Shown here: piece after piece, positions 1 to 8,213 of the stretch
How positions within the stretch are numbered: position 1 is the stretch's first letter
Layout: each line of letters begins with the position of its first letter
DNA from: Anaerolineales bacterium
GTDB taxonomy: Bacteria > Chloroflexota > Anaerolineae > Anaerolineales > UBA6663
DNA length: 34,626 nt
Assembly (NCBI GenBank): GCA_020850595.1
Contig: JADZEK010000030.1
Span: 1 to 34,626 of the forward strand
Direction of reading: 5' to 3'
Program-made: the position numbers and the translations under genes
The notes under the pieces: model-generated
What the model was told of the DNA's origin: nothing
The model's database searches: none
What the model saw: the letters and a program-made list of their open reading frames with translations, nothing else

Positions 1-220
1 CTCAGACCGCGCACGGCTTCGGCCGGCAGACCCCAGCGTTCCGGTTCGTAACAGGCAGGTGAGGCGATCTTAGGCTCATTCCGCCAGTCATACCATAACA
101 TCGCAATTCGAATGTGACATTGTCAAATTACTCATTCCAACCTGGGGATTTTTGTCACTATCGGCATAGCTCCGGCGGGATTAACGTTTGGGCAATCCGC
201 CGCCATAGGAGCTTGCCGCT
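1..220. other. Upstream non-coding region, no gene seen
   Basis: No supported gene was found here. The stretch from about 85 to 160 is markedly more AT-rich than the rest of the window, as expected of an intergenic promoter region. It contains a short dyad, TGAC-ATT-GTCA, at 115-125 and a TTTGTCAC string at 151-158. I could not assign a convincing -35/-10 pair. A gene cut by the left edge cannot be excluded for the first ~50 bases. Confidence 0.5.
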
Positions 221-604
221 ATGCCCGCTCGTTACCCCGCGCTCTACGTACTGGCCGCGCTCAGCATTTTGGGCGGCGCGCTACTGACCGGTTGTTCGGG
301 CAACTCCAGCGCACCGGTGGAGTTGAGCATGGCGCCCTTGCACACCATGCCGATGGGCGTGCAGCAAGCGCCGACCGCCTACCAAGAAGCCTACCAATTT
401 GCCGTCGCCAACCCCGACGCGCTGGCCGACGTGCCATGCACCTGCGGCTGCGACCAGTTCGGCCACAAATCGAACTACAATTGCTACGTCGCCGGGACAG
501 CCGCCGACGGCAGCATCATTTACGACATGCACGCGCTGGGCTGCCAGATTTGCATTGACATCACGCACGAGGTGATGCGGCAGAGGCAGCAAGGGCCAGG
601 CTGA
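221..604 (+). CDS. PCYCGC-motif lipoprotein
   Basis: This is a small exported lipoprotein of 127 residues. A hydrophobic signal segment (about residues 8-24) ends in a lipobox-like LTGC with Cys25 as the predicted lipidated residue. The mature part carries the family signature PCTCGC at 72-77, followed by spaced cysteines at 88, 108 and 111 and histidines at 82 and 104. This matches the PCYCGC-motif family, whose function is not established; the Cys/His pattern suggests metal or redox chemistry at the outer membrane face (inference). The ATG is preceded by AGGAG with 9-nt spacing, which supports the start. Two further small cysteine-rich proteins follow on the same strand, so the three may belong together. 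Confidence 0.85.
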   Translation: MPARYPALYVLAALSILGGALLTGCSGNSSAPVELSMAPLHTMPMGVQQAPTAYQEAYQFAVANPDALADVPCTCGCDQFGHKSNYNCYVAGTAADGSIIYDMHALGCQICIDITHEVMRQRQQGPG

Positions 605-674
605 ACGAAACGCAGCGCGCCGGACCAGGCGGCTCGGGGCGCGAACGGCCACACTGGGAGACTCGGAGGCCACG

Positions 675-938
675 ATGAAGATCTACATTGACCGCACCCA
701 CTGCGATTTGTGCCAGACCTACTGCGACCGGCACTCGGCCCGCCTGATCCAGTTTCCTTTGGGCGAGGACCGGCCGTGCATTCAGCGCATGGAAGATGAC
801 GGCCTGGAGACGCTGACGGTGGTGGTGCAAGACGGCCCGCACGAGGCCACGCTGGTGCTGGATGATGAGACGCGGGCGGCTGTCGCGCTGGAAGGGCTTT
901 CGCCGTTCCTACCCTGGAATAACGGCCCGAAGGCTTAG
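675..938 (+). CDS. Small cysteine-rich protein, function unknown
   Basis: I do not recognise this 87-residue protein. It starts with a short beta-like stretch, then has cysteines at 10, 13, 17 and 35 in a CxxCxxxC...C arrangement that could hold an Fe-S cluster or zinc. A charged C-terminal half follows, with no signal peptide or membrane segment. A strong ribosome binding site, GGAGG with 5-nt spacing, supports the ATG. Composition and codon use look like the neighbours, which argues for a real gene. It lies 70 bases after the PCYCGC lipoprotein and could be co-transcribed with it. A cytoplasmic ferredoxin-like or zinc-ribbon-like role is only a guess. Confidence 0.65.
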   Translation: MKIYIDRTHCDLCQTYCDRHSARLIQFPLGEDRPCIQRMEDDGLETLTVVVQDGPHEATLVLDDETRAAVALEGLSPFLPWNNGPKA

Positions 939-943
939 GCCCG

Positions 944-959
944 CCCCGGCACGCCGGGG
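944..959 (+). other. Stem-loop after small cysteine-rich gene
   Basis: CCCCGG and CCGGGG flank a 4-base loop a few bases after the stop codon of the preceding gene. There is no T-tract, so it may be a 3'-end stabilising hairpin rather than an intrinsic terminator. Confidence 0.3.
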
Positions 960-1142
960 GAGCGCGGCAGGCAGGAGGCGCCCGAACACACCGCCGGGCG
1001 CGAGGCGCGGCTGAAACGGCGCGCACCTCCGGCGGCCGGCGAACCGGGCGGCCCGTCGCGCAACGACCTGCTCGGCGCAGCGTGGCCGGCCGCAGGGAGG
1101 ACCACGCGCCGCAGTGACGCCGACCCTGCTTTGCAGCGCCAG

Positions 1143-1166
1143 AACGCGCCCAGCGCCGGGCGCGTT
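1143..1166 (+). terminator. Terminator-like hairpin
   Basis: AACGCGCCC (1143-1151) and GGGCGCGTT (1158-1166) form a perfect 9-bp stem with a 6-base loop, followed by the moderately T-rich TGTCTCTC. It lies 205 bases after the previous gene and about 50 bases before the next start. It could end transcription from upstream or act in the leader of the next gene. Confidence 0.45.
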
Positions 1167-1215
1167 TGTCTCTCAGCGGAAGGAAGAGGCGCAGCCGAGA
1201 CCAGAGGAGGACAAC

Positions 1216-1440
1216 ATGGCCGTGCACACCTGGCATGTGGTGGCAAAGGTGAACTGCGGGCGCGCCCAACCGGCCGAGCTGCTGGAAGAGCGCGTTTACC
1301 CGGCCGGCCTGCTGGACGACGCCACCGGCCTATTCCATGTGCGCGCACAGCGCTGCGCGCAGGCCGAGGCCTGCCGCGAGGCGGGGCGGGGCTGCCGCTG
1401 GACGGGCCTGAACCCCAACTATGATCCGTTTGAGGCCTGA
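1216..1440 (+). CDS. Small protein with four cysteines, function unknown
   Basis: This is a 74-residue protein I cannot assign to a family. It has cysteines at 14, 47, 53 and 60 and ends in an acidic-aromatic tail. No signal peptide or transmembrane segment is visible. The reading frame is open further upstream to 1114, but AGAGGAGG lies 5 nt before the ATG at 1216, and the upstream extension would translate the terminator-like hairpin. The internal ATG is therefore preferred. It is separated by only 47 bases from the malic enzyme gene, whose promoter appears to overlap its 3' end. The spaced cysteines could bind metal (inference). Confidence 0.6.
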   Translation: MAVHTWHVVAKVNCGRAQPAELLEERVYPAGLLDDATGLFHVRAQRCAQAEACREAGRGCRWTGLNPNYDPFEA

Positions 1441-1457
1441 ACCAGAGGGGGTAAAAT
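1430..1457 (+). promoter_or_regulatory. Promoter of malic enzyme gene
   Basis: TTGAGG at 1430-1435 and TAAAAT at 1452-1457 are separated by 16 bases, a sigma-70-like pair. Predicted transcription starts near 1464, giving a leader of about 24 bases that carries a GGGAG ribosome binding site before the ATG at 1488. Confidence 0.5.
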
Positions 1458-1487
1458 GGACAGGCGCGGCATATTTTAGGGAGACGA

Positions 1488-3755
1488 ATGACGATCACTC
1501 TGCAGGACATCTTTGACTACCACCGGCGCGGACGCCCGGGCAAGATCGAGGTGACCGCGACCAAGTCGCTCACCACCCAACGTGACCTGTCGCTGGCCTA
1601 CACACCCGGCGTGGCCAAGGTCGTCGAGGAACTCGAACGCGACCCGCAGACCGCCTACGAGTACACCGCCAAGGCCAACCTGGTAGCAGTTGTGTCGAAC
1701 GGCACGGCCATCCTGGGCCTAGGCAACCGGGGGGCGCTGGCCGCCAAGCCGGTGATGGAAGGCACGGGGGTGCTGTTCAAGCGCTTCGCCGACGTGGATG
1801 TGTTCGACATCGAGGTCAACAGCCAGGACGCGGACGAGATCATCGCGGTGGTGAAGGCCATCGCGCCGACCTTCGGCGGCATCAATCTGGAGGACATCAA
1901 GGCGCCGGAATGTTTCTACATCGAGCGCAAGCTGCGGGAGGCGCTCGACATTCCGGTTTTTCACGATGATCAGCATGGCACGGCCATCATCAGCGCGGCG
2001 GCGCTGCTGAACGGGCTGGAGGTGACCGGCAAGGACATCGGCCAATTGCGCGTGGTGGTGTCGGGCGCGGGGGCGTCGGCCGTGGCGTGCAGCGAGCTGT
2101 ACGTGAGGCTGGGCGTGAAGCGCGAGCACATCATGCTGGTGGACACACGCGGCGTGGTTTACACCGGCCGCAGCGAGGGTATGAACGAGTTTAAGCAGCG
2201 CCTGGCTGTGCCGACCGAGGCGCGCACCCTGGCCGACGCCGTGCGCGGGGCCGACCTGTTCCTGGGCTTGAGCGCCAAAGACGTGCTGACGCCGGAGATG
2301 GTGAAAACCATGGGCGATCAGCCGATGATCTTTGCCATGGCCAACCCCGACCCAGAAATCAAGTATGAGCTGGCGAAGGAGGCCCGCCCGGACGCGCTGG
2401 TGGCGACCGGGCGCTCCGACTACCCCAACCAGATCAACAACGTGCTGGGGTTCCCCTTCATCTTCCGCGGCGCGCTGGATGTGCGCGCTCGGGCCATCAA
2501 CGAGGAGATGAAGATCGCCGCCGCCCGGTCGCTGGCGGCGCTGGCTCACGAGGACGTGCCCGACGCCGTGCTCAACGCTTACGGCGTGACCAGCCTGGCC
2601 TTTGGGCCGGACTATCTGATCCCGAAACCGCTCGACCCACGTGTGCTGCTGTGGGAGGCCCCGGCGGTGGCCGAGGCGGCCATGCGCAGCGGCGTGGCGC
2701 GGCTGGAGCTGGAGCTGGACGAGTACCGCGATCAGTTGGCCTCGCGGCTGGGGCTGGGCCGCCGCGTGCGCCGGACGATCATCAACAAGGCCAAGGCGCA
2801 GCCCAAGCGCGTGGTGCTGGCGGAGGGCGAGAACAGCAAGATCATCCGGGCGGCGGCGCGGATTGCCGAAGAGGGGATTGGCCAGCCGATCTTGCTGGGC
2901 CGCCGCGAGGTGATCCAGCGGGTGGTGGCGGACCTGGGGCTGCGCTACACGCCCCAATCGGTTGACCCGGCAGTGGACCGCCACCTGGAGCCGTACGCCG
3001 AGGCCTACTTCGGCCTGCGCCAGCGCAAGGGCGTGACCCGGCAGCACGCCGGGGAGCGCGTGCGCGAGCCGAACCTGTTCGGCCTGATGATGGTGCAGCA
3101 GGGCGACGCCGATGCGTTCGTGTCTGGGCTGACTTACGAGTACCCGCAGGTTATCCGGCCCGCGCTGCAAGTGTTCCACACCGCGGCGGGCGTGCGCAAG
3201 GCCGCGGGCGCGTACGTCGTCATCATCCACGGCGAGGTGTACGTCTTTAGTGACGCCACGGTGAACATTGACCCGTCGGCCGACGACCTGGCGGAGATCG
3301 CGCTGCTGGCGGCGGATTTTGCCGAGCGCCTGGGGCTGACTCCGCGGGTGGCAATGCTGTCGTTCTCCAACTTCGGCAGCGTGCCGCACGCGTTGGCCGC
3401 CAAGGTGCGCGCCGCGACTGACCTGGTGCGCGCGCGCCGGCCCAGCCTGGCGGTGGACGGGGAAGTGCAGGCCGACGTGGCGATTGTGCCGGAGTTGATG
3501 GAAAGCCGCTTCCCGTTCAGCCGCGTGAAGGGCGCGAACGTGTTGATCTTCCCGGACCTGCAAGCCGCCAACGTGGCTTACAAACTCTTGCAGCGGCTGG
3601 GCGGCGCGGAGACCATCGGCCCAATCTTGCTGGGGCTGGACGCGCCGGTGCACGTGCTGCAAGCGGGTGACGATGTGGAAGAGGTGGTCGCCATCGCCGC
3701 GGTCGCGGTGATGGACGCGCAGGCGCGCGCCGGCGCCAAGAAGAAGAGCCGCTAG
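1488..3755 (+). CDS. maeB: NADP-dependent malic enzyme with phosphotransacetylase-like domain
   Basis: This enzyme decarboxylates malate oxidatively to pyruvate in the cytoplasm. At 755 residues it has the normal length of the two-domain MaeB family. Residues 1-~410 form the malic enzyme part: the LAYTPGVA motif with Tyr38, the AKPVMEG lysine (Lys87), the metal-site region GINLEDI (131-137), FHDDQHGTA (158-166) and the nucleotide-binding GAGAS near 193. Residues ~430-745 resemble phosphate acetyltransferase; in this family that domain is known to act mainly in allosteric control by acetyl-CoA. GGGAG precedes the ATG and a strong terminator follows the stop, so it is probably monocistronic. 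It may feed pyruvate and reductant to a metabolism that includes the propionyl/methylmalonyl-CoA step encoded next door. Confidence 0.95.
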   Translation: MTITLQDIFDYHRRGRPGKIEVTATKSLTTQRDLSLAYTPGVAKVVEELERDPQTAYEYTAKANLVAVVSNGTAILGLGNRGALAAKPVMEGTGVLFKRFADVDVFDIEVNSQDADEIIAVVKAIAPTFGGINLEDIKAPECFYIERKLREALDIPVFHDDQHGTAIISAAALLNGLEVTGKDIGQLRVVVSGAGASAVACSELYVRLGVKREHIMLVDTRGVVYTGRSEGMNEFKQRLAVPTEARTLADAVRGADLFLGLSAKDVLTPEMVKTMGDQPMIFAMANPDPEIKYELAKEARPDALVATGRSDYPNQINNVLGFPFIFRGALDVRARAINEEMKIAAARSLAALAHEDVPDAVLNAYGVTSLAFGPDYLIPKPLDPRVLLWEAPAVAEAAMRSGVARLELELDEYRDQLASRLGLGRRVRRTIINKAKAQPKRVVLAEGENSKIIRAAARIAEEGIGQPILLGRREVIQRVVADLGLRYTPQSVDPAVDRHLEPYAEAYFGLRQRKGVTRQHAGERVREPNLFGLMMVQQGDADAFVSGLTYEYPQVIRPALQVFHTAAGVRKAAGAYVVIIHGEVYVFSDATVNIDPSADDLAEIALLAADFAERLGLTPRVAMLSFSNFGSVPHALAAKVRAATDLVRARRPSLAVDGEVQADVAIVPELMESRFPFSRVKGANVLIFPDLQAANVAYKLLQRLGGAETIGPILLGLDAPVHVLQAGDDVEEVVAIAAVAVMDAQARAGAKKKSR

Positions 3756-3778
3756 CCGTTGCCAGCGTCTGCTCCGCC

Positions 3779-3806
3779 AAGGCCGGGCCAATGCGCCCGG
3801 CCTTTT
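3779..3806 (+). terminator. Rho-independent terminator of maeB
   Basis: AAGGCCGGGC and GCCCGGCCTT form a perfect 10-bp stem around a 6-base loop, running directly into TTTT. It lies 24 bases after the malic enzyme stop codon. This is the best intrinsic terminator in the window. Confidence 0.85.
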
Positions 3807-3918
3807 GCTTTCCACCCACCCAGCGCACCCGGCAGCGCGGCGACAAGCCCGGCGAACCAGCGCGTTTGGCGGCCCGCCACTCGGCCAGAAATCACTCGGA
3901 TTGGAGGAGTATCGTCCC

Positions 3919-3947
3919 TTACCGGGGCCGCCGCGCGGCCCTAGAAT
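3919..3947 (+). promoter_or_regulatory. Probable promoter of ferritin-mmd operon
   Basis: TAGAAT at 3942-3947 is a good -10 box. TTACCG, 17 bases upstream, is only a weak -35 match. The predicted start near 3954 would give a 45-base leader before the ATG at 3999, preceded by TAGGAGA. A GTG also lies exactly at 3954 in the same frame, so a leaderless form with 15 extra residues is possible but less likely. Confidence 0.45.
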
Positions 3948-3998
3948 GCAACTGTGGGCCGGCTCCGCCGGGGGCCGGCTAGACGGATAGGAGACCCC

Positions 3999-4424
3999 AT
4001 GGACAAGCAAACCCTCATCGCGCACCTGAATGACGATCTGGCCGGCGAACTCGGCGCCATCATTCAGTATCTGACCTACGCGGCCAAGGCGACCGGCCCA
4101 TACCGGCCGCAGTTGGCGCAGTTTTTCCTGGCGGAGATCGCCGACGAACAACTGCACGCGCAATACCTGGCGAACAAGATCGTGGCGCTGGGCGGCGAGC
4201 CGGCGACTACGCCACGCCCGGTGCCCACGGCGCGCACCAACCGTGAGATGCTGGAGGCCGTGCTGGCGGCCGAGCGCGACGCCACGCGGGGCTATACCGA
4301 GCGCGCCCGCGAAGCCGACGCCCTGGGCGAGAAGGGCCTGATGGTCCAGCTCGAAGACATGGTGCGCGACGAGAGCGGCCACTCGGAAGAGACCGAGCGC
4401 ATCTTGCGTGACTGGCCCCTGTAG
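3999..4424 (+). CDS. Bacterioferritin-like ferritin-family protein
   Basis: This 141-residue four-helix ferritin-like protein carries a complete di-iron site in bacterioferritin spacing: Glu17, Glu50-x-x-His53, Glu92 and Glu125-x-x-His128. The position next to Glu50, which is the haem-ligating methionine in classical bacterioferritins, is glutamine, so haem binding by that residue is not expected. It is slightly shorter than typical Bfr (about 155-160). Likely roles are iron oxidation/storage or peroxide protection in the cytoplasm. The ATG follows a GGAGA site. The stop codon overlaps the GTG of the decarboxylase alpha subunit (TAGTG), so the gene is translationally coupled to a Na+-pump operon, an unexpected partner. 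Confidence 0.85.
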   Translation: MDKQTLIAHLNDDLAGELGAIIQYLTYAAKATGPYRPQLAQFFLAEIADEQLHAQYLANKIVALGGEPATTPRPVPTARTNREMLEAVLAAERDATRGYTERAREADALGEKGLMVQLEDMVRDESGHSEETERILRDWPL

Positions 4425-6019
4425 TGACCACGCTTGCGCCCACGCCCCCCGCCGCCCCACCCGCGCCCGACGGCCTCGACCCGCGGCTGAGCGAGCTGCG
4501 CGCGCGGCGCGCTCAGGCCCGCCTGGGCGGCGGGGCCGACCGCCTGGCCCGCCAGCACGCTAAGGGCAAGCTGGGCGCGCGCGAGCGGCTGGAGGCGCTG
4601 CTGGACCCCGGCAGCTTCAACGAGCTGGAGCCATTCATCACTCACCAGGGCGATGAGCTGGGCCTGAGCGCCGAGAAGTACCTGGGCGACGGCGTCATCA
4701 CCGGCTACGGCCAGATGGAGGGCCGCACCGTCTACGTCTACGCGCAGGACTTCACCATCTACGGCGGCACGCTGAGTGAGATGCAGGCGCACAAGATCTG
4801 CCGGGTGATGGACCTGGCCGTGCGCAACGGCGTGCCGATCATCGGGCTGGTGGACTCGGGCGGCGCGCGCATTCAGGAGGGGGTGAAGAGCCTGGGCGGC
4901 TACGCTGAGATCTTCCGCCGGAACGCGCAGTATTCGGGCGTGGTGCCGCAGATCAGCGTGATGCTCGGCCCGTGCGCGGGCGGAGCGGCCTATTCGCCCG
5001 CCCTGACCGACCTGATCATCATGGTCGAGGGCCACTCGTTCATGTTCTTGACCGGCCCGCAGGTCATCCAGACCGTGACGGGCGAGGTGGTAGACCCGGA
5101 GCAGCTCGGCGGGGTGGAGGTACACATGCGCTTGAGCGGCACGGCCCACCTGGCCGCCCGCGACGAACGCGAGGCGCTGGCGCTGTGCCGCCGCGCGCTG
5201 AGCTACCTGCCCGCCAACAACGTGGAAGCGCCGCCGTATGCGCCCCCGACAGACGACCCGCGCCGGATGGACGAGGCGCTGAACCACATCGTGCCGCTGG
5301 ACGCGACAGAGGCCTACGCCATGCACAGCGTCATCGCGCACCTCGTGGACCAGGACAGCTTCCTGGAGATTCAGCCGGCCTGGGCGCAGAACGCCATCGT
5401 GGGTTTCGCGCGGCTGGGCGGCTACAGCGTGGGGCTGGTGGCGCAGGAGCCGAGCGTGATGGCGGGCGTGATTGACATTGACGCCGCCGACAAGATTGCG
5501 CGCTTCGTGCGGATGTGCGACTGCTACAACCTGCCGCTGGTGACCCTGGTGGACTCGCCCGGCTTTCTGCCCGGCGTGGATCAGGAGCATCGCGGCATCA
5601 TCCGGCATGGAGCCAAGGTGCTGTACGCCTATTCGGAGGCCACCGTGCCCAAGCTGAGCGTCATCACCCGCAAGGCCTACGGCGGGGCGTACGTGGTGAT
5701 GAGCAGCAAGTACCTGGGCACCGACGTGAACTTCGCCTGGCCGAGCGCCGAGATCGCCGTGATGGGGGCGGAGGGCGCGGCCAACATCTTGTTCAAGAAG
5801 GAGATTGAGGCCGCCGCCGACCCGGGCGCCACGCGCAAGGCGCTGGCCGAGGACTACCGCCGCCGCTTCAACAACCCGTATTACGCGGCAGGCGCGGGCT
5901 ACGTGGATGACATCTTGGAGCCGCGCGAGACGCGGCCCAAGCTCATTGCGGCCCTGGGCGCGCTGCGCGACAAGGTGGCGCCCGCCCCGCCGCGCAAGCA
6001 CGGCAATATCCCGGTCTGA
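4424..6019 (+). CDS. mmdA: Methylmalonyl-CoA decarboxylase alpha subunit (carboxyltransferase)
   Basis: This is the 531-residue biotin-dependent carboxyltransferase of the acyl-CoA carboxylase beta / MmdA family. It moves CO2 from (S)-methylmalonyl-CoA to the biotin carrier, leaving propionyl-CoA. Two crotonase-fold halves are visible. The N-terminal oxyanion-hole segment is GPCAGGAAYSPALTD (182-196) and the C-terminal one includes AYGGAYVVMSSKYLGTD (418-434), with the acyl-CoA signature SPGFLPGV at 378-385. On its own it could also be propionyl-CoA carboxylase beta. The delta, gamma and beta genes directly downstream, and the absence of a biotin carboxylase, point to the membrane decarboxylase. 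The start is a GTG inside the previous stop. A glutaconyl-CoA-type substrate cannot be excluded. Confidence 0.88.
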   Translation: MTTLAPTPPAAPPAPDGLDPRLSELRARRAQARLGGGADRLARQHAKGKLGARERLEALLDPGSFNELEPFITHQGDELGLSAEKYLGDGVITGYGQMEGRTVYVYAQDFTIYGGTLSEMQAHKICRVMDLAVRNGVPIIGLVDSGGARIQEGVKSLGGYAEIFRRNAQYSGVVPQISVMLGPCAGGAAYSPALTDLIIMVEGHSFMFLTGPQVIQTVTGEVVDPEQLGGVEVHMRLSGTAHLAARDEREALALCRRALSYLPANNVEAPPYAPPTDDPRRMDEALNHIVPLDATEAYAMHSVIAHLVDQDSFLEIQPAWAQNAIVGFARLGGYSVGLVAQEPSVMAGVIDIDAADKIARFVRMCDCYNLPLVTLVDSPGFLPGVDQEHRGIIRHGAKVLYAYSEATVPKLSVITRKAYGGAYVVMSSKYLGTDVNFAWPSAEIAVMGAEGAANILFKKEIEAAADPGATRKALAEDYRRRFNNPYYAAGAGYVDDILEPRETRPKLIAALGALRDKVAPAPPRKHGNIPV

Positions 6020-6028
6020 GGCCCACAC

Positions 6029-6376
6029 ATGAGCGCGAACCTGGCTGCGGCTCTGCAGATCAGCCTGATCGGCATGACATTCGTGATCGCGACGCTGGCC
6101 GGGCTGGCGGTCGTGACTGCCGCGCTGGTGCGCCTGACGGCCGAGCGTGAGCCGCCACCGGCCGCGCCCGCTGCGGTGGGGGCGCCCAACCCCGCCACGC
6201 CCGAGCAACCAGACCGCGCGCGGCGCGCCGCGGCCGCGGCCGTGGCCTTGGCCCGGGCCCTGGCGGGCGAGCCGCCGGGGGCGCGGATGGGACCGGCGCA
6301 CATCGCCGCCGCGCTCAGCCCGTGGCAGGCCGCCCGCCGCGCGCAACAACTCAGGCAGCGAGACCGACAACGATGA
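6029..6376 (+). CDS. mmdD: Decarboxylase delta subunit (OadG/MmdD-like)
   Basis: This 115-residue small membrane protein has one N-terminal transmembrane helix (about 9-34), then a Pro/Ala-rich linker and a basic C-terminal tail. The layout, size and position between the carboxyltransferase and biotin-carrier genes match the OadG/MmdD subunit. In these pumps that subunit anchors and assembles the cytoplasmic carboxyltransferase with the membrane beta subunit. Sequence identity in this family is always low, so the call rests on topology and synteny. TGAGG precedes the ATG by 7 nt. The gene ends in ATGA, overlapping the start of the biotin carrier gene. Confidence 0.75.
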   Translation: MSANLAAALQISLIGMTFVIATLAGLAVVTAALVRLTAEREPPPAAPAAVGAPNPATPEQPDRARRAAAAAVALARALAGEPPGARMGPAHIAAALSPWQAARRAQQLRQRDRQR

Positions 6377-6816
6377 AGCTAACGGTTCAGGTCGCTGGGG
6401 AAATCTTTGCGGTGGAGATTGCCGACGTGCACGCCCGCCCGGTGCGCGCCCGCATCGGCGACGAGGTGTTCGAGGTGTACCCGGAGGCCGCGACGGGTGG
6501 GGCGCCCGCTGCGCCGAGCGTAAGGCCCGCTGTCTCGCCGGCGGCAAAACCCCGTCCCAACGGCGCGGGTATCGCGGCCGGGCGGCACGTGGTCGTCGCG
6601 CCGCTGCCAGGGGTGCTGCTCGCAGTGGCCGTGCAGGCGGGGGATGAAGTGGCCGTGGGGCAGCCGCTGTGCGTGCTGGAAGCGATGAAGATGAACAATA
6701 CCATCCGCGCCGCGCGCGCGGGCCGGATTGCGGCGGTGCGCGCCACGGTGGGTCAGACGGTGCAGCATCGGCAGACGCTGCTGGAATACGAACCCGCCGA
6801 GGGGGAGAACGGCTGA
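6373..6816 (+). CDS. mmdC: Biotin carboxyl carrier (gamma subunit) of decarboxylase
   Basis: The 147-residue protein carries the biotin attachment motif EAMKM at 103-107, with Lys106 the biotinylated residue, inside a standard biotinyl domain (about 73-140). A short N-terminal beta-rich segment (1-40) and a Pro/Ala-rich flexible linker (41-68) precede it, as in MmdC and OadA C-termini. It shuttles the carboxyl group from the alpha to the beta subunit. An in-frame open stretch reaches back to 6322, but the ATG at 6373 overlaps the previous stop (ATGA) and starts the conserved fold. The stop in turn overlaps the ATG of the beta subunit gene. Confidence 0.92.
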   Translation: MKLTVQVAGEIFAVEIADVHARPVRARIGDEVFEVYPEAATGGAPAAPSVRPAVSPAAKPRPNGAGIAAGRHVVVAPLPGVLLAVAVQAGDEVAVGQPLCVLEAMKMNNTIRAARAGRIAAVRATVGQTVQHRQTLLEYEPAEGENG

Positions 6817-7937
6817 TGGCGCCGGCCGATCTCTTCACGGGGCTGGCTGCCCTGTCGTGGGGCCAGGTGGTCATGCTGCTGGTCGGGCTGGGGCTGATCG
6901 GGCTGGCGGTGACGAAAGAGTATGAGCCGGTGCTGCTGCTGCCCATCGGTTTCGGCTGCCTGCTGGCCAACCTGCCGTTGGCGGGGCTAGCCGACGGCGA
7001 GGGTTTCCTGGGCGCGCTCTACACCGCAGGCGTCAAGACTGAGTTGTTCCCGCTGCTCATCTTCGTGGGGGTCGGCGCGATGATTGACTTCAGCCCGCTG
7101 CTGGCGCAGCCCGCGCTGGCGCTGCTGGGGGCGGCCGGGCAGTTCGGCATTTTTGGCACGCTGCTGCTAGCGACGCTGCTGGGTTTCCCGCTTAACGAGG
7201 CGGCTTCCATCGGCGTGATCGGCGCGATTGACGGCCCGACGGCCATCTTCGTGGCGACACAGCTGACGCCGCGGCTGCTGGCCCCGATTGCCGTCACGGC
7301 CTACGCCTACATGAGCCTGATCCCGATTATCCAGCCGCCGCTGATGCGGCTGCTGACGACACCGGCGGAGCGCCGCATCCACATGGAGTACGCGCCGCGT
7401 CCGGTGTCGAAGCACGCGCGCGTGCTCTTTCCGCTGGTGGTGACGCTGCTGGTCAGCCTGCTGGCGCCCGCGGCCGCGCCGCTGATCGGGATGTTGATGC
7501 TGGGCAACCTGCTGCGCGAGAGCGGCGTGGTGGAGCGCCTGAGCAAAGCGGCCCAGAACGAGCTGATTAACATCAGCACGCTGCTGCTAGCGCTGACCAT
7601 CGGCTCGACGATGAGCGCCGCCAGCTTCCTCAACTGGGATACGCTCAAGATTCTGGCGCTGGGGCTGTTCGCCTTTGCGCTGGACACCGTGGCCGGGCTG
7701 CTGTTCGGCAAGCTCATGGCGGTGGTCACGCGCGGGCGCATCAACCCGCTGATCGGCGCGGCGGGCATCAGCGCCTTCCCCATGGCCGGGCGGCTGGCGG
7801 CCCGCACGGCGCAGGAGGCCGACCCGCAGAATTTCATTCTGATGCACGCGATGGGCGCGAACACGGCCGGCCAACTGGGCAGCGTGATCGCAGGCGGGCT
7901 GCTGCTGGCGCTGGTGCTGCGCTGGCTGCCCGCCTGA
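6816..7937 (+). CDS. mmdB: Na+-transporting decarboxylase beta subunit (OadB/MmdB/GcdB)
   Basis: This is a 373-residue integral membrane protein with about nine hydrophobic segments. It decarboxylates carboxybiotin and couples this to Na+ export. Family hallmarks are GAIDGPT at 136-142, with the aspartate (139) used for ion translocation in OadB, and the C-terminal HAMGANTAGQLGS (344-356) with the conserved Asn and Ser. Length is normal for the family. The chosen ATG overlaps the preceding stop codon; a longer reading at 6669 would run in another frame of the biotin carrier gene. As the last gene of the set, it completes a four-subunit pump. Confidence 0.93.
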   Translation: MAPADLFTGLAALSWGQVVMLLVGLGLIGLAVTKEYEPVLLLPIGFGCLLANLPLAGLADGEGFLGALYTAGVKTELFPLLIFVGVGAMIDFSPLLAQPALALLGAAGQFGIFGTLLLATLLGFPLNEAASIGVIGAIDGPTAIFVATQLTPRLLAPIAVTAYAYMSLIPIIQPPLMRLLTTPAERRIHMEYAPRPVSKHARVLFPLVVTLLVSLLAPAAAPLIGMLMLGNLLRESGVVERLSKAAQNELINISTLLLALTIGSTMSAASFLNWDTLKILALGLFAFALDTVAGLLFGKLMAVVTRGRINPLIGAAGISAFPMAGRLAARTAQEADPQNFILMHAMGANTAGQLGSVIAGGLLLALVLRWLPA

Positions 7938-8148
7938 GGCAGACGATGACATTTGTCACCTTAGCGGCATGACAGCCAGCCTTGCGCCGGCGGGCCGGGA
8001 AGCGCATGATGTACATAGAACGACGCGCAACGGCCAGGGTCGGCCTCCCGCGGAGCACCTGGCGCGCAAGCCCGCACACCCGCCCACTTAGGGCGTTTGG
8101 AGCCGTCAGACGGCCCACCCCGCGCGCTTGCGCGCCGCACGCAACACC

Positions 8149-8185
8149 AGCGCGCCCAGCCTAGCAAGGAAAGGCTGGGCGCGCT
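8149..8185. terminator. Stem-loop between convergent genes
   Basis: AGCGCGCCCAGCCT and AGGCTGGGCGCGCT form a perfect 14-bp stem with a 9-base loop, halfway between the ends of the mmd operon and of the facing URO-D-family gene. Neither side has a T-tract. Position and stability suggest a bidirectional transcription stop. The rest of the 276-base gap shows no gene. Confidence 0.5.
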
Positions 8186-8213
8186 GCCGTTACGCCTCCC
8201 TGATCTACCGCTG

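Noticed and set aside
1719..4460. Long open frame of 913 codons on the - strand
   Set aside because: It is antisense to the malic enzyme and ferritin genes, has the His/Arg/Gln-rich composition of a GC-rich shadow frame, and shows no family motif.
4292..6970. Open frame of 892 codons on the - strand
   Set aside because: It lies antisense to the mmdA, mmdD and mmdC genes and has shadow-frame composition.
7938..8213. tRNA or small RNA gene in the convergent gap
   Set aside because: No cloverleaf or T-loop consensus was visible; only the 14-bp stem-loop stands out.
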